Assembly (NCBI RefSeq): GCF_002261225.1
Contig: NZ_NEVM01000001.1
Span: forward strand, 558,001 to 622,000
Source: Bordetella genomosp. 10
GTDB lineage: Bacteria > Pseudomonadota > Gammaproteobacteria > Burkholderiales > Burkholderiaceae_B
Direction: 5' to 3'
Length of the DNA stretch: 64,000 nucleotides
Shown: piece after piece, positions 1 through 9,866 of the stretch
Numbering within the stretch: position 1 is the first letter of the stretch
Layout: the number at the start of each line of letters is the position of its first letter
Made by a program: the position numbers and the translations under genes
The notes under the pieces: generated by a model
What the model saw: only the letters and a program-made list of their open reading frames with translations
What the model was told of the DNA's origin: nothing
Databases searched by the model: none

Positions 1-277
1 CGCCCAGCGCCATCAGGCCATTGAGCCGGCCATCGTGCGCGGGCGCCGCGCAGGCGGCCAGCGCCTCCCCGGCCAGGCCGTCGAAGGGCGCGGCCGTCGC
101 CAGTCGGCCCAGGTCGAGAATCCGCTCGCCGATGGCGACGCCGGCGCGCCAGGGTTCGTCGTCGGCGTGGCGGAAGGTGCCGTAGGGCAGGTTCTGCGGG
201 GGGAAGTCGCCGTCGCGGTCGTCGGCGCCGGCGACCCAGCTACGGAGGGTCGGATCGTGGGTTTCGTTCAACTGCAT
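1..277 (-). CDS. fahA: Fumarylacetoacetase, N-terminal part (cut by window edge)
   Basis: Only the first 92 codons lie in the window; the rest continues past position 1. Translating the minus strand from the ATG at 277 gives MQLNETHDPTLRSWV, then a DFPPQNLPYGTF stretch, which matches the N-terminal SH3-like domain of fumarylacetoacetases. The enzyme hydrolyses 4-fumarylacetoacetate to fumarate and acetoacetate, the last step of tyrosine/homogentisate breakdown. The catalytic metal-binding domain is outside the window. It follows hmgA on the same strand after an 88-base gap, as expected for a homogentisate operon. Identification is by recalled family character plus the neighbour. Confidence 0.85.
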   Translation of the reverse strand, partial: MQLNETHDPTLRSWVAGADDRDGDFPPQNLPYGTFRHADDEPWRAGVAIGERILDLGRLATAAPFDGLAGEALAACAAPAHDGRLNGLMALG

Positions 278-365
278 GGTGTTCTGTCGCCGTGGTGTCG
301 TCGTTATGTTGGTATGTTGAAAGAAGATGCGCTCTGGACGCGGATCGGTCTGCCTCGGATGTCCC

Positions 366-1664
366 TCACGCCTGGCCCGGCGTGAAGTGCCGGCGCAGGT
401 CCTGCCAGCAGGTGTAGTAATCGGCCTGGCGCTGCGGCGACGCGAGCGCTTGTGCCGTGGGTCGGATGACGCGGCGCGTTTCGAACATGAAGGCCATGGT
501 GTCGCGGATGTAGTGCGGTTGCGAGGTGTCGGCGCGCGAGGCTTTTTCGAAGGTGTCGGCGTCCGGCCCGTGGCCGCTCATGCAATTGTGCAGGCTGGCG
601 CCGCCGGGCAGGAAGCCTTCCGCCTTGGCGTCGTAGACGCCGTGGATCAGGCCCATGAACTCGCTGGCGACGTTGCGGTGGAACCAGGGCGGCCGAAAGG
701 TGTTCTCCATGGCCAGGATGCGCGGCGGAAAGATGGCGAAATCCACGTTGGCCGTCCCCGCGGTGTCGGAGGGCGAGGTCAGCACGGTGAAGATGGACGG
801 GTCGGGGTGGTCGAAGCTGATCGAGCCGATGACGTTGAAGCGGCGCAGGTCGTATTTATAGGGTGCATGCGTGCCGTGCCAGGCCACCACGTCGAGGGGT
901 GAATGATCGATGCGGGCCTGCCAGAACGCGCCGGCGAATTTGCCGACCAGCAGAAAATCGCCGGCCCGGTCTTCGTACCAGGCCGCCGGCGTCTGGAAAT
1001 CGCGCGCGTTGGCCAGGCCGTTGGACCCGATGGGCCCGAGCTCCGGCAGGCGCAGCGGGGCGCCGAAATTCTCCAGCAGGTAGCCGCGCGCCTGGCCGTC
1101 CGGAAGCTCGACGCGAAACCGTATGCCGCGCGGGACGACGGCGATTTCCCGCGGCGCGATCTCCAGCCGGCCGAGCTCGGTCGACAGCAGCAGCCGGCCC
1201 TCCTGCGGCACGAACAGGAGTTCGCCGTCCGCGTCGTAGAAGAAGCGGCCTTCCATCGGCCTGTTGGCGGCGTAGAGGTGGATGCCGACGCCGCTTTGCT
1301 CGTCGGGGCCGCCATTGCCGCCCAGGGTGAAAACGCCGTCGACGAAGTCGGTGGGCGCGTCCGGCATGGGCGGCGGGCTCCAGCGCAATTGGTTGGGCGT
1401 GGCCGGGTAGGCGGCGGCGTCGCTGCTCCACCGTGGCGGCTTCGCCAGTGCCTCGAACGGCTCGTGGCGCGCGGCCGGCTGGATACGGTAGAGCCAGCTA
1501 CGCCGGTTTTCCGCGCGCGGCGCGGTGAAGGCCGTGCCGGAAATCTGCTCGGCATACAGGCCGTAAGGACAGCGGGTCGGCGAGTTGCGGCCTTGCGGCA
1601 GGGCGCCGGGCAGGGCCTCGGTGGCGAAGCTGCCGCCGAAGCCTGTCTGGTAGGGCAGGTCCAT
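366..1664 (-). CDS. hmgA: Homogentisate 1,2-dioxygenase
   Basis: Opens the ring of homogentisate to maleylacetoacetate with a non-haem Fe(II), in tyrosine and phenylalanine catabolism. The chosen ATG at 1664 gives 432 residues, the normal family length, starting [11 protein letters not shown]. The frame stays open far upstream, but that part overlaps mutM antisense and has no family character. The iron ligands can be placed: His329 in PPWFHRN, Glu335 in ASEFMG and His365 in CMSGHGPD. Their spacing (6 and 30 residues) equals that of His335/Glu341/His371 of the human enzyme. Many conserved blocks are present, for example [11 protein letters not shown] and [11 protein letters not shown]. It precedes fahA on the same strand and probably forms one transcript with it. 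Confidence 0.97.
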   Translation of the reverse strand: MDLPYQTGFGGSFATEALPGALPQGRNSPTRCPYGLYAEQISGTAFTAPRAENRRSWLYRIQPAARHEPFEALAKPPRWSSDAAAYPATPNQLRWSPPPMPDAPTDFVDGVFTLGGNGGPDEQSGVGIHLYAANRPMEGRFFYDADGELLFVPQEGRLLLSTELGRLEIAPREIAVVPRGIRFRVELPDGQARGYLLENFGAPLRLPELGPIGSNGLANARDFQTPAAWYEDRAGDFLLVGKFAGAFWQARIDHSPLDVVAWHGTHAPYKYDLRRFNVIGSISFDHPDPSIFTVLTSPSDTAGTANVDFAIFPPRILAMENTFRPPWFHRNVASEFMGLIHGVYDAKAEGFLPGGASLHNCMSGHGPDADTFEKASRADTSQPHYIRDTMAFMFETRRVIRPTAQALASPQRQADYYTCWQDLRRHFTPGQA

Positions 1665-1740
1665 GATCGGTCTCGCGTAGAGGTGGTCCCGCGACCGATT
1701 GTGCGCGCCCTCGGCGCCCGGCGCCAGGGGGCGCAAGGCC

Positions 1741-2568
1741 TCAGGCGCGCTGGCAGCGGACGCAATAGTAGGTGGCGCGCTGCCCTTGCACGATGCGGCG
1801 GATGGGCGTGCCGCAGACCCGGCAAGGCTGGTTCTCGCGCTCGTAGACGGCCGCATGGATGTCGAAGTAGCTGCCGGGCTCGCCACCGGCGCCGACATAG
1901 TCGCGCAGGGTGCTGCCTCCCGAGGCCAGGGCGTCGCCCAGGGTGGCCTGGATGGCGGCGGCGAGCTTTTCGCAGCGCGCGAGCGAAAGCCGGCGCGCCG
2001 GCGTACCCGGATGGATGCCGGCGCGGAACAGGCTTTCCGATGCGTAGATATTGCCCACGCCGACGACCGCCTCGCCCGCCAGCAGTATCTGCTTGATGGG
2101 CGCCGACCGCCCGCGGAACTGGTCGCGCAGCCACGCGCCGCCGAAGCGGGGATCGAAGGGCTCGATGCCCAGCTTGGCCAGCAGGGGATGGAATTCGACG
2201 GGTCCGGCATCGGCCGGATGCCACAGCACCGCACCGAAACGGCGCGGATCGTGCAGGCGCAGCACGGCATGGTCGAATACCCATTCGACGTGGTCGTGGC
2301 GGCGCGGGGCTTCGGCCTCCGGCACGCGGCGCAGGGAGCCGGACATTCCCAGGTGCACGATCTGGGTGCCGTGGTCGAAGCGCAGCAGGAGATATTTCCC
2401 CCGCCGCCCGCATTCCAGCACGGTGCGGCCGGAGAGCGTGGCGGGCAGGTCGGCGGGGACGGGCCAGCGCAGGCGCGGTTCGCGGACGACCAGGCGAACC
2501 AGCGGGCGGCCTGTCATGACGGTGTCGATTCCGCGTCGGGTGGTCTCGACTTCAGGCAGTTCGGGCAT
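1741..2568 (-). CDS. mutM: Formamidopyrimidine-DNA glycosylase (Fpg/MutM)
   Basis: Base-excision repair enzyme that removes 8-oxoguanine and formamidopyrimidines and nicks the abasic site. The 275-residue protein begins [13 protein letters not shown], the diagnostic N-terminus that carries the catalytic Pro2 and Glu3. It ends with a zinc finger of four cysteines (CRVCG, then YYCVRCQ about 16 residues later). The length is normal for the family. It is encoded on the minus strand and divergent from the TPR gene at 2675. The 106 bases between the two starts must hold both promoters. Its 3' end lies 76 bases upstream of the hmgA start, and that spacing does not show whether the two are co-transcribed. 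Confidence 0.97.
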   Translation of the reverse strand: MPELPEVETTRRGIDTVMTGRPLVRLVVREPRLRWPVPADLPATLSGRTVLECGRRGKYLLLRFDHGTQIVHLGMSGSLRRVPEAEAPRRHDHVEWVFDHAVLRLHDPRRFGAVLWHPADAGPVEFHPLLAKLGIEPFDPRFGGAWLRDQFRGRSAPIKQILLAGEAVVGVGNIYASESLFRAGIHPGTPARRLSLARCEKLAAAIQATLGDALASGGSTLRDYVGAGGEPGSYFDIHAAVYERENQPCRVCGTPIRRIVQGQRATYYCVRCQRA

Positions 2569-2674
2569 GGGGCGATCGCACTGGAGGGTGGGGGCCTTTC
2601 AGTGTGAATGCTCCCTAGCCAGTGTAAGATGAACAGTTGCGTGTACAGATTGTGCCATCAACCGGACGGGACGC

Positions 2675-4477
2675 GTGAAGTCGTCGCTTATGCATATGAA
2701 TTTCGGGTTAGCCGCGCTGGCGTTGGCGTTGGCGGGATTGCAGGCCGTGCCTGCCCAGGCCGCTGAACGGCCGAAGACGACGCCGCGCGCGCACCAGTCG
2801 GAAACCGAAGTGATCCGGCTGCGCGAAGGCCAGTTGCCTTACGTCAAACTGACCTCGGATATCTTTTACCGCGTGGTGGCCGCCGAGATCGCGGCGCAGC
2901 GGGGCATGTACGGCACCGCGGCCTCGACCATGCTGGGCCTGGCGCGCGACACCAGCGATCCGCGCGTGGCGCGGCGCGCGCTGGAGTTCTATCTGGCTGG
3001 CGGAAACCTGAAGGGCGCGCTGGACGCCGCGCGCGTGTGGTCGCGCCTGGCCCCGAACGACGACGAAGCGGGTTCGACCGAACTGGCGCTGGCCGCGGCG
3101 AATGGCCAGACCAAGGGCCTGGGGCCGGCGCTGCGCGCGCGCATCGACGAGGCCAAGGACAAGCAGGCCGCCATCGCGCAGACCATGGCGGTGCTGGGCC
3201 GTATCAGCGACCGCAAGCTGGCCTTGCAGATTCTCGACGAAGCCCTGAGCCCGGCGTCGCGCAAGCTGCCGGTGGCGCACCTGGCGCTGGCCGACGTGGC
3301 GCAGGCCGCGGGCGACAACGCGCGCGCGCTGGAAGAATCGCGCGCCGCGCTGGCCGCCGATCCCAAGTCCGAAGCGGCCGCGCAGCGCGTGCTGGAATAC
3401 GGCATGAAGGTCGACCCGCAACGCGCCGCCGCCGATGCCCGCGCCTTCCTGGCGCGCCATCCCGATGCGCGCAAGCTGCACCTGATGCTGGCCGCGCAAC
3501 TGGCCGACCACAACGACTACGACGGCGCGCTCAACGAGCTGCAGTCGATGTCGCGCCGCTCGCCGGAAGATTTCGACCTGATGTTCATGCAGGGTCAACT
3601 GGCTTACAAGGCCGGCCGGCTGGATCAGGCGCGCGCTTACCTGCGCCAGTACCTGGACGTGCAGAGCCAGCGCCAGCGCGCCATCGTGCCGGGCGCCACC
3701 GACGCCACCGCGGCGGCGGCCGACGCCCGCGTGCTGCTGGCCCGCATCGACGAGGACCAGGGCCGCTACGACGACGCCATCGCCGAGCTCGGCCGCATCG
3801 ACGATCCCACCATGCGCTTCCAGGCGCGCATGCGCCAGGCTACCCTGCGCGCCAAGCAGGGCCGTATCGACGACGCCGTCGCCATGGTCGACCGCGCGCA
3901 GCCGCAGGACGAGGAAGAACGGGTGCTGGGCGTGTTGACCAAGGCGCAGATCCTGCGCGACGCCGATCGCACCGACCAGGCCATCGCCCTGCTGTCGGGC
4001 GCCGACAAGGCCATGCCTGATACGGTGGAGATCAAGTACGAACTGGCCATGCTCTACGAGCGCAAGGACCGGCTGGCCGATCTCGAACGCCTGCTGCGCC
4101 AGGTGATCGCGCTCGACCCGGATCACGCGCATGCCTACAACGCCCTGGGCTACACCCTGGCCGACCGCAACGTGCGGCTGCCCGAGGCGCTGGACCTGAT
4201 CACGCAGGCGCTGGACCTGTCGCCGGACGATCCCTACATCATGGACAGCATGGGGTGGGTGAAGTACCGCATGGGCGACAACGCCGCCGCGTTGACCTAT
4301 CTGCAGCGCGCGTATGCGCAGCGGCCCGAGGCGGAAATCGGCGCCCACCTGGGCGAGGTGCTGTGGGCCAGCGGCCGCCGCGACGAGGCCACGGCCGTCT
4401 TCCGCAACGCGGCGCGCAAGGAACCCGCCAACAAGACCCTGCGCGAGGCCATCACGCGCCTGGGGGTCAAGCTGTGA
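2675..4477 (+). CDS. Periplasmic tetratricopeptide repeat protein
   Basis: A 600-residue protein with a hydrophobic N-terminal segment (about residues 9–29, ending VPAQAAE) that looks like a Sec signal peptide. The remainder is helical repeats with TPR spacing, such as AHAYNALGYTLADRNVRLPE and DPYIMDSMGWVKYRMGDNAA at about 485–535. No catalytic motif is visible, so it is most likely a protein-interaction scaffold in the cell envelope. The start is GTG at 2675; in-frame ATGs at codons 6 and 8 are alternatives. Its TGA overlaps the GTG of lolB by four bases, so the two are translationally coupled. This suggests, but does not prove, a role linked to the outer membrane. Confidence 0.85.
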   Translation: MKSSLMHMNFGLAALALALAGLQAVPAQAAERPKTTPRAHQSETEVIRLREGQLPYVKLTSDIFYRVVAAEIAAQRGMYGTAASTMLGLARDTSDPRVARRALEFYLAGGNLKGALDAARVWSRLAPNDDEAGSTELALAAANGQTKGLGPALRARIDEAKDKQAAIAQTMAVLGRISDRKLALQILDEALSPASRKLPVAHLALADVAQAAGDNARALEESRAALAADPKSEAAAQRVLEYGMKVDPQRAAADARAFLARHPDARKLHLMLAAQLADHNDYDGALNELQSMSRRSPEDFDLMFMQGQLAYKAGRLDQARAYLRQYLDVQSQRQRAIVPGATDATAAAADARVLLARIDEDQGRYDDAIAELGRIDDPTMRFQARMRQATLRAKQGRIDDAVAMVDRAQPQDEEERVLGVLTKAQILRDADRTDQAIALLSGADKAMPDTVEIKYELAMLYERKDRLADLERLLRQVIALDPDHAHAYNALGYTLADRNVRLPEALDLITQALDLSPDDPYIMDSMGWVKYRMGDNAAALTYLQRAYAQRPEAEIGAHLGEVLWASGRRDEATAVFRNAARKEPANKTLREAITRLGVKL

Positions 4478-5118
4478 TCGCTGCGTTCTGTCGGCGCGCC
4501 GCCGCCGCGGCGCGACCGGAACGGGACGGGCGCCCGGCGCCGCGTTGGCCGCAATGGCGCGCCGCCGTCGTGGCGCTGCTGTGCGGCGCGCTGGCGGGCT
4601 GCGTGACGCCCGACCGCATCGCCGGCTCCGGCGCGCAGAACGAGTTTTCCCGGGTGGGCCGTTTCGCGCTCACCGTCAACCAGGACGACGGCCGCCAGAA
4701 CGCCGTGCAGGGCGGCTTTTCCTGGCTCGACGATGGCCGCCGCTATGTCCTGGACCTGACCACGCCGCTGGGCTCGACGCAGGCCCGCGTGGAAGGCCGG
4801 CCGGGGCTGGCCACGCTCGACAAGGCCGACGGCACGCACTTGCAGGCCAGCGACCCCGACGCCCTGGCGCAGGATGCCCTCGGCAGCCGCGTGCCGGTCT
4901 CGGGCCTGCGCGACTGGCTGCGCGGGCGCCTCGCGCCGCAGCCGCCGGCGCAGGACGTGCAGCGCGACGACCAGCAACGGGTCGCGGCGTTCCAGCAGGG
5001 CGGCTGGTCGGCGCGTTTGTCGCGCTATGACGACCTCGGGCCGCAACTGCTGGTGCTGGAGCGGCGCGAGTCCGATCGCAGCATCCTGTTGCGCCTCGTC
5101 GTCACGCCGGATTCCTGA
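4474..5118 (+). CDS. lolB: Outer-membrane lipoprotein insertion protein LolB
   Basis: LolB is the outer-membrane receptor that takes lipoproteins from LolA and inserts them into the outer membrane. The GTG at 4474 overlaps the stop of the preceding gene. It yields 214 residues with an unusually long Arg/Ala-rich N-region, then a hydrophobic stretch and a lipobox LAGC with Cys43 as lipidation site. The following sequence ([11 protein letters not shown], later [16 protein letters not shown] and GSTQARVEG) matches the LolA/LolB beta-sheet fold. Synteny lolB–ispE–prs is common in proteobacteria and supports the call. An internal start closer to the lipobox is possible, since the extra 25 or so residues are atypical. 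Confidence 0.92.
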   Translation: MIAAFCRRAAAAARPERDGRPAPRWPQWRAAVVALLCGALAGCVTPDRIAGSGAQNEFSRVGRFALTVNQDDGRQNAVQGGFSWLDDGRRYVLDLTTPLGSTQARVEGRPGLATLDKADGTHLQASDPDALAQDALGSRVPVSGLRDWLRGRLAPQPPAQDVQRDDQQRVAAFQQGGWSARLSRYDDLGPQLLVLERRESDRSILLRLVVTPDS

Positions 5119-5149
5119 TGCGCGCCGACGCCGCTGGAGGAGGGCGCTT

Positions 5150-6121
5150 GTGAACCTCTACGACGTTCCCGCCCCCGCCAAGCTCAATCTCTTCCTGCAC
5201 GTGGTCGGCCGCCGGCCCGACGGCTACCACCTGCTGCAGACCGTATTCCGCTTCGTCGATCTCGCCGACACCCTGCATTTCTCCGCCCGCGACGACGGCC
5301 GCATCGAACGCGACCGGCCGCTGGCCGGCGTCGATCCCGAGCAGGACCTGACCGTGCGCGCCGCGCGCGCCTTGCAGGCGGCCTCCGGCACGCGCCAGGG
5401 CGCCACCATCGCGCTGGAAAAGCGCATTCCCATGGGCGGCGGGCTGGGGGGCGGGTCGAGCGACGCGGCGTCCACCTTGATTGCCCTGAATCGCTTGTGG
5501 GGGACGGGTCTGACGCGCGCGCAGTTGATGCGCCTGGCCCTGCCCCTGGGCGCGGACGTGCCGGTGTTCGTCTTCGGCCAGTCGGCCTTCGCCGAAGGGG
5601 TGGGCGAGGACCTGTCGGCGGTGCCGCTGCCGCCGCGGGCGTACCTGATCGCCCAGCCGGACGCCAGCGTGCCCACGCCTGTTGTTTTTTCCGACCCGGA
5701 TTTGACACGGGACACGAAACTGATCACAATAGCGGACTTTCTTGCTTCGCCTTATTTCCACCGGGGGCAACCCTCCCGAGGATACTTCGGCCGCAATGAT
5801 CTGGAACCGGTGGTCTATCGGCGCTTTCCGGAAGTTCTCCGGGCTGCGCGGTGGTTGTCGGGAACGGAACGTGCAGCGGAGAATCCGGAAAAGGATCGCG
5901 GTTTGGATGTGCGTATGTCAGGATCCGGCGCCTGTTTGTTTGCCGAATTCGACAGCATCGAAAAAGCGGTTTTGGCAGAGCGTGAAATTGCCGCTACAAT
6001 GCGCGTCGCTGGTTCAACCAGTACGTCGCAAGCGACGCAAGAATCGCCTCCGCGGTTCCGGTTATTGCAGGCTTGTCCTGGTTTGGCCGAACATCCGCTC
6101 AGGCACTGGATTGCTAGCTAG
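5150..6121 (+). CDS. ispE: 4-diphosphocytidyl-2-C-methyl-D-erythritol kinase
   Basis: GHMP-family kinase of the MEP isoprenoid pathway, phosphorylating CDP-methylerythritol at the 2-hydroxyl. The start is GTG at 5150 with an AGGAGG-like site just upstream. The N-terminus [21 protein letters not shown] carries the conserved substrate Lys. The ATP loop is [14 protein letters not shown] at about 93–106, LGADVPVF carries the catalytic Asp, and GHMP motif 3 is [12 protein letters not shown]. At 323 residues it is longer than the usual 280–300, with a 45-residue tail after the fold. Codon use in the last third is less GC-biased than upstream. Its TAG stop ends exactly one base before tRNA-Gln, so the tRNA must be cut from this transcript. 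Confidence 0.96.
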   Translation: MNLYDVPAPAKLNLFLHVVGRRPDGYHLLQTVFRFVDLADTLHFSARDDGRIERDRPLAGVDPEQDLTVRAARALQAASGTRQGATIALEKRIPMGGGLGGGSSDAASTLIALNRLWGTGLTRAQLMRLALPLGADVPVFVFGQSAFAEGVGEDLSAVPLPPRAYLIAQPDASVPTPVVFSDPDLTRDTKLITIADFLASPYFHRGQPSRGYFGRNDLEPVVYRRFPEVLRAARWLSGTERAAENPEKDRGLDVRMSGSGACLFAEFDSIEKAVLAEREIAATMRVAGSTSTSQATQESPPRFRLLQACPGLAEHPLRHWIAS

Positions 6122-6195
6122 TGGGGAGTCGCCAAGTTGGTTAAGGCACCGGATTTTGATTCCGGCATGCGAAGGTTCGAATCCTTCCTCCCCAG
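6122..6195 (+). tRNA. tRNA-Gln (anticodon TTG)
   Basis: A 74-base cloverleaf: acceptor TGGGGAG (6122–6128) pairs with CTCCCCA (6188–6194), discriminator G6195. The anticodon stem CCGGA/TCCGG encloses loop TTTTGAT with anticodon TTG at 6156–6158. The T-arm is GAAGG-TTCGAAT-CCTTC. CCA does not follow directly, so the 3' end must be added after processing. It sits between ispE and prs on the same strand and is followed by a strong terminator. Confidence 0.97.
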
Positions 6196-6213
6196 CCCCA
6201 TACGAATCACTAT

Positions 6214-6276
6214 AAAAAAGCTGTTGAACTCGCCCATATAGCCAGAGGCCAAGGTTCAACAGCTTTTTTGTTTTTT
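6214..6276 (+). terminator. Rho-independent terminator after tRNA-Gln
   Basis: A perfect 16-base inverted repeat: AAAAAAGCTGTTGAAC at 6214–6229 and GTTCAACAGCTTTTTT at 6254–6269, followed by further T residues to 6276. The loop is about 24 bases. It ends the lolB–ispE–tRNA-Gln transcript just before prs, so prs probably has its own promoter or relies on readthrough. Confidence 0.85.
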
Positions 6277-6316
6277 CGACCAAACCGGTCTTCGCGATCT
6301 TTGCACCTGCCGCATC

Positions 6317-7267
6317 ATGTCAAAAGACAGCTTCATGATTTTCACGGGGACGGCCAACACCCGTCTGGCCGTTGACGTCGCCAACCACCTGGACATGTCG
6401 CTGGGCAAGATGACGGTCGGCCGCTTCTCCGACGGCGAAGTGATGGTCGAAATCAATGAAAACGTGCGCGGCAAGGACGTTTTCGTGCTGCAGCCCACCT
6501 GTGCGCCGACCAACGACAACCTGATGGAAATCATGGTCATGGTCGATGCCCTGCGCCGCGCGTCGGCCGGCCGCATCACCGCCGCCATTCCCTATTTCGG
6601 CTATGCGCGCCAGGACCGCCGCCCGCGTTCGGCGCGCGTGGCCATTTCGGCCAAGGTCGTGGCCAACATGCTGCAGGTCGCCGGCGTCGACCGCGTGCTG
6701 ACGATGGACCTGCACGCGGACCAGATCCAGGGTTTCTTCGACATTCCCGTGGACAACATCTACGCTGGTCCCATCCTGCTGGGCGACATCTGGCGCCGCA
6801 ATTTCTCCAACCTGGTCGTGGTGTCCCCCGACATCGGCGGCGTGGTGCGCGCCCGCGCGCTGGCCAAGCAACTGGAAGCCGACCTGGCCATCATCGACAA
6901 GCGGCGTCCGCGCGCCAACGTGTCGGAAGTCATGAACATCATCGGCGAAATCGACGGCCGCACCTGCATCATCATGGATGACATGGTCGACACCGCCGGT
7001 ACGCTGTGCAAGGCCGCGCAGGCGCTGAAAGAGCGCGGCGCCGGCGCCGTGTATGCCTATTGCACGCACGCGGTGCTGTCGGGCGGCGCGGTCGAGCGCA
7101 TCGAGGGTTCGGAGCTGGACGAGCTGGTCGTCACCGACACCATCCCGCTGTCGGAATCGGCGCGCTCGGGCAAGAAGATCCGCCAGTTGTCCTGCGCCGG
7201 GCTGCTGGGCGAAACCATCCTGCGTATTTCCAACGCGGAATCGGTCAGTTCGCTGTTCGCGGACTGA
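6317..7267 (+). CDS. prs: Ribose-phosphate pyrophosphokinase (PRPP synthetase)
   Basis: Makes 5-phosphoribosyl-1-pyrophosphate from ribose 5-phosphate and ATP, feeding purine, pyrimidine, histidine, tryptophan and NAD synthesis. The 316-residue protein has the class I family length. It carries the ATP-site blocks [16 protein letters not shown] and YARQDRRPR, the catalytic loop beginning [17 protein letters not shown], and the PRPP-binding loop [13 protein letters not shown] near 218–230. [17 protein letters not shown] is also conserved. The ATG at 6317 has only a weak ribosome-binding site, but the N-terminus is typical. It is cytoplasmic and lies in the conserved ispE–tRNA–prs–rplY–pth order. 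Confidence 0.97.
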   Translation: MSKDSFMIFTGTANTRLAVDVANHLDMSLGKMTVGRFSDGEVMVEINENVRGKDVFVLQPTCAPTNDNLMEIMVMVDALRRASAGRITAAIPYFGYARQDRRPRSARVAISAKVVANMLQVAGVDRVLTMDLHADQIQGFFDIPVDNIYAGPILLGDIWRRNFSNLVVVSPDIGGVVRARALAKQLEADLAIIDKRRPRANVSEVMNIIGEIDGRTCIIMDDMVDTAGTLCKAAQALKERGAGAVYAYCTHAVLSGGAVERIEGSELDELVVTDTIPLSESARSGKKIRQLSCAGLLGETILRISNAESVSSLFAD

Positions 7268-7283
7268 TCCTTCATCGTTGCTT

Positions 7284-7310
7284 CCGGGCCCGGGCGCCCG
7301 GGCAGTTTTC
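7284..7310 (+). terminator. Possible weak terminator after prs
   Basis: A GC-only self-complementary block (CCGGGCCCGGGCGCCCGGGC) is followed by AGTTTTC. The hairpin is strong but the T run is only four bases and is offset by two bases, so termination may be partial. Confidence 0.4.
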
Positions 7311-7421
7311 TCCACCTCGCGCTGGTCGCGGCACGGGGTGATTCACACGGACCGTCGTATACGGTCCGTGTTCACAACCGGACGTTTCGGCGTCCATTAC
7401 TTAGCCAGTCTGGAGTTTTCC

Positions 7422-8048
7422 ATGAAATTCAATGCCACCACGCGTAGCGTCCAGGGATCGAGTGCGAGCCGCCGCCTGCGCCGCGCGGGCCGCGTTCCCG
7501 CCATCGTTTACGGCGTCGGCACCCAGCCCCTGAACATCGAGCTCGACCACAACGACATCTACCATGCCCTGCGCAAGGAAGAGTTCCACTCGTCCATCCT
7601 GGACATGGAAGTCGAAGGCGGCAAGTCCGAGAAGGTGCTGCTGCGCGCCGTGCAATGGCACGCCTACAAGCAGCAAGTGCTGCACATCGACTTCCAGCGC
7701 GTCGACGCCAACAAGGCCCTGCACACCAAGGTGCCGCTGCACTTCGTCAACGCCGACGTGTCGCCCGCCGTCAAGCTGAGCAGCGCCGTCATCACCCACG
7801 TGCTGACCGAGCTCGAAGTGAGCTGCCTGCCGGCCGACCTGCCCCAGTTCATCGAAGCCGACCTGAGCAAGCTGGAAGCCGGCGCCTCGCTGCACCTGGC
7901 CGACGTGACGCTGCCCAAGGGCGTGACCTACGTTGCGCACGGCGGCGACGCCAACCCGGTGCTGGCCTCGGCCCTGACCAAGGGTGGCCCGGCTGACGAA
8001 GCCGACGCCGGCGAAGCCGCTGGCGACGCTGCCGCGCCCCAGGCCTAA
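7422..8048 (+). CDS. rplY: 50S ribosomal protein L25 (general stress protein Ctc form)
   Basis: 5S rRNA-binding protein of the large subunit, here in the two-domain TL5/Ctc form of 208 residues rather than the 94-residue E. coli form. The ATG at 7422 follows a GGAG site and gives the N-terminal L25 domain ([21 protein letters not shown], then RVPAIVYG). The second beta-domain starts around residue 100 ([16 protein letters not shown]). The tail is acidic and Ala-rich ([17 protein letters not shown]). The longer open frame upstream is not coding, because it reads antisense-like sequence across prs. It is followed by a terminator. Confidence 0.95.
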   Translation: MKFNATTRSVQGSSASRRLRRAGRVPAIVYGVGTQPLNIELDHNDIYHALRKEEFHSSILDMEVEGGKSEKVLLRAVQWHAYKQQVLHIDFQRVDANKALHTKVPLHFVNADVSPAVKLSSAVITHVLTELEVSCLPADLPQFIEADLSKLEAGASLHLADVTLPKGVTYVAHGGDANPVLASALTKGGPADEADAGEAAGDAAAPQA

Positions 8049-8121
8049 GCCCGCGCTAGCGGACGGCGTGGCCGGCTGGCCAGGCCGTTCCGCCGAGCGC
8101 AAGGCGATACGCAATACCCGA

Positions 8122-8153
8122 CCCCGCGCGTGGATTTCCACCGCGGGGTTTTT
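8122..8153 (+). terminator. Rho-independent terminator after rplY
   Basis: CCCCGCG (8122–8128) and GTGGA pair with TCCAC and CGCGGGG (8142–8148) with one bulged C, followed by TTTTT (8149–8153). It separates rplY from pth. Confidence 0.8.
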
Positions 8154-8220
8154 CATGTTCTGATAGCGGCCAGAGAATCCCGTCGCGGCGCAGCCGCGCG
8201 CGACGGCCAGGCTTCCCACC

Positions 8221-8817
8221 ATGTCTACTCCCATACGTTTGATCGTCGGCCTGGGCAATCCCGGACCGGAATACGAAACGACCCGGCATAACGCCGGGTT
8301 CTGGCTGGCCGACCACGTCGCCGACGACTTGCGCGCCAGTTTCGCGATGGAAAAGGGCTTTTCCGGCTTCGTCGCCAAGGCGCGCCATGGCGGCGAGAAC
8401 GTCGTCCTGCTCAAGCCCATGACCTATATGAACAGGTCGGGCCAGTCGGTCGGCGCGCTGGCGCGTTTCTTCAAGTTCACCCCGGAACAGGTGCTCGTGC
8501 TGCATGACGAACTGGACCTGATGCCGGGGGAGGTCAAGCTCAAGCAGGGCGGGGGCCATGCGGGCCATAACGGCCTGCGCGACATCCAGTCCGCGCTGGG
8601 CAGCCCGAATTTCTGGCGCTTGCGGCTGGGCATCGGCCATCCGCGCACCTTGGGCCTGGCCCAGCAGGTGGCGGATTTCGTCCTGCACACGCCCCGCCGC
8701 GAGGAGATGACCGGCATCGAGGCGGTCATCGACCGTTGCCGCGCGGTCATGCCCTTGCTGCTCGACGGCGAGTTCACCAAGGCGACGCAGCAATTGCATC
8801 GGGAGAACAAGGCGTGA
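8221..8817 (+). CDS. pth: Peptidyl-tRNA hydrolase
   Basis: Recycles peptidyl-tRNA released from stalled ribosomes by cleaving the ester bond. The 198-residue protein has the bacterial Pth signature: [20 protein letters not shown] with the catalytic His, [25 protein letters not shown], and [11 protein letters not shown]. The rplY–pth pairing is conserved in many bacteria. Its TGA overlaps the GTG of the downstream CPBP gene by four bases, implying translational coupling. Confidence 0.97.
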   Translation: MSTPIRLIVGLGNPGPEYETTRHNAGFWLADHVADDLRASFAMEKGFSGFVAKARHGGENVVLLKPMTYMNRSGQSVGALARFFKFTPEQVLVLHDELDLMPGEVKLKQGGGHAGHNGLRDIQSALGSPNFWRLRLGIGHPRTLGLAQQVADFVLHTPRREEMTGIEAVIDRCRAVMPLLLDGEFTKATQQLHRENKA

Positions 8818-9677
8818 GCGCCGACCGGCCGCCGCCGCGCCAGCCGCCCTCCGTCGAGCCGCTGGCGACCGGCCGCTATGGCGGCCTGGCCGGCGGCGCG
8901 AACCGGCCGACGGCCGGGGGCGGGAAGCGGGGGATGCCGCGTTTGCGCGACGACGTCAAGGATTTCCTGCGATTCGTGCGCCGGCCCACGCTGCGCCGCT
9001 TGCCGCCGCACGACGCAGGCAACGGGCTGGACGCGGACTGGGTCCCGCAGACCACCCTGCGCCGGGTGCTGGCCTGGGTGGTCATCCTGTGGACCTTCAA
9101 TCTGCTGGTGCTGGGGCCCCTGGCGCTGAAGGTCGCCACCATGGGCGGCGCCCATCATCGACTGGAGTCGGGCAACATTCCCTGGATGATCGCCATTTTC
9201 TGGGCGCCGCTGGTCGAGGAAATGGTGTTCCGCTATTTCCTGCGGCGGCCGGGGCAGGCGTGGTGGATGGTGCCCGCCATGCTGGCGGCCATGCTGAAGG
9301 GGCCGAACGTCTGGACCCTGCCGCTGGCGGCCCTGGCGATCGTCGCCAGCGTCTGGACTCTGCAGCGCGCGCAGCAGGCCGGGCATCGCTGGTCCTGGGG
9401 GTGGCGCCGCCGCTATGTGCGCCTGTTCCCGCTGGTGTTCCACGTGGCGTCGCTCACCTTCGCCGCCTTGCACCTGGGCAATTACACGCTCAACCACACG
9501 CTGATCTGGTTGATGCCGGTGCTGGTCCTGCCGCAGTGGCTGACCGGGCTGGTCCTGGGCTGGATGCGCGTGCGGCGCGGCATAGGCGCGTCCGTGCTGA
9601 TGCATATGATGTTCAACGCCGGGCCCGTGCTGCTGGTGCTGGCGCTGGTCAAGTGGGCGCCGGCATTGGCGAGCTGA
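8814..9677 (+). CDS. CPBP-family intramembrane glutamic protease
   Basis: A polytopic membrane protein of about 287 residues with the CPBP/CAAX (ABI, PF02517-type) motifs: EExxxR as VEEMVFR, FxxxH as FAALH and HxxxN as HMMFN, each in a hydrophobic helix. The family contains prenyl-protein proteases and bacteriocin-immunity-like proteases; the substrate cannot be told here. The first 60 residues are polar, Pro/Arg-rich and presumably cytoplasmic. The GTG start at 8814 overlaps the pth stop. A later ATG at codon 42 (MPRLRDD) is a possible alternative. No terminator separates it from pth, so they are likely one transcript. Confidence 0.85.
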   Translation: MSADRPPPRQPPSVEPLATGRYGGLAGGANRPTAGGGKRGMPRLRDDVKDFLRFVRRPTLRRLPPHDAGNGLDADWVPQTTLRRVLAWVVILWTFNLLVLGPLALKVATMGGAHHRLESGNIPWMIAIFWAPLVEEMVFRYFLRRPGQAWWMVPAMLAAMLKGPNVWTLPLAALAIVASVWTLQRAQQAGHRWSWGWRRRYVRLFPLVFHVASLTFAALHLGNYTLNHTLIWLMPVLVLPQWLTGLVLGWMRVRRGIGASVLMHMMFNAGPVLLVLALVKWAPALAS

Positions 9678-9866
9678 GGCGGGCGAGCCGGGCGTCGATC
9701 CAGACGTTTTGCCGCGTCGATGCGGGCGCGCAACACATGGCCTTTCCGGGCCTGGCGCGATCAACGTATTTTCAGGCGCCTTCGTGTATTGTCCGGGTCG
9801 CATTTTCAGGAGACAAACAGGCTCGGGACGTGGACGCACCAGCGGTCCGCCGGGCCGGGTGCATCT

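Noticed and set aside
2708-4348. Long minus-strand open frame opposite the TPR gene
   Set aside because: Very high-GC genes leave open frames on the antisense strand. The plus-strand product has a signal peptide and TPR pattern, while the antisense one is His/Gln/Arg-rich without any family character.
9678-9866. Sigma-54 promoter ahead of amt
   Set aside because: A TGGC at 9766–9770 lacks a GC at the right distance; no −24/−12 pair could be fitted.
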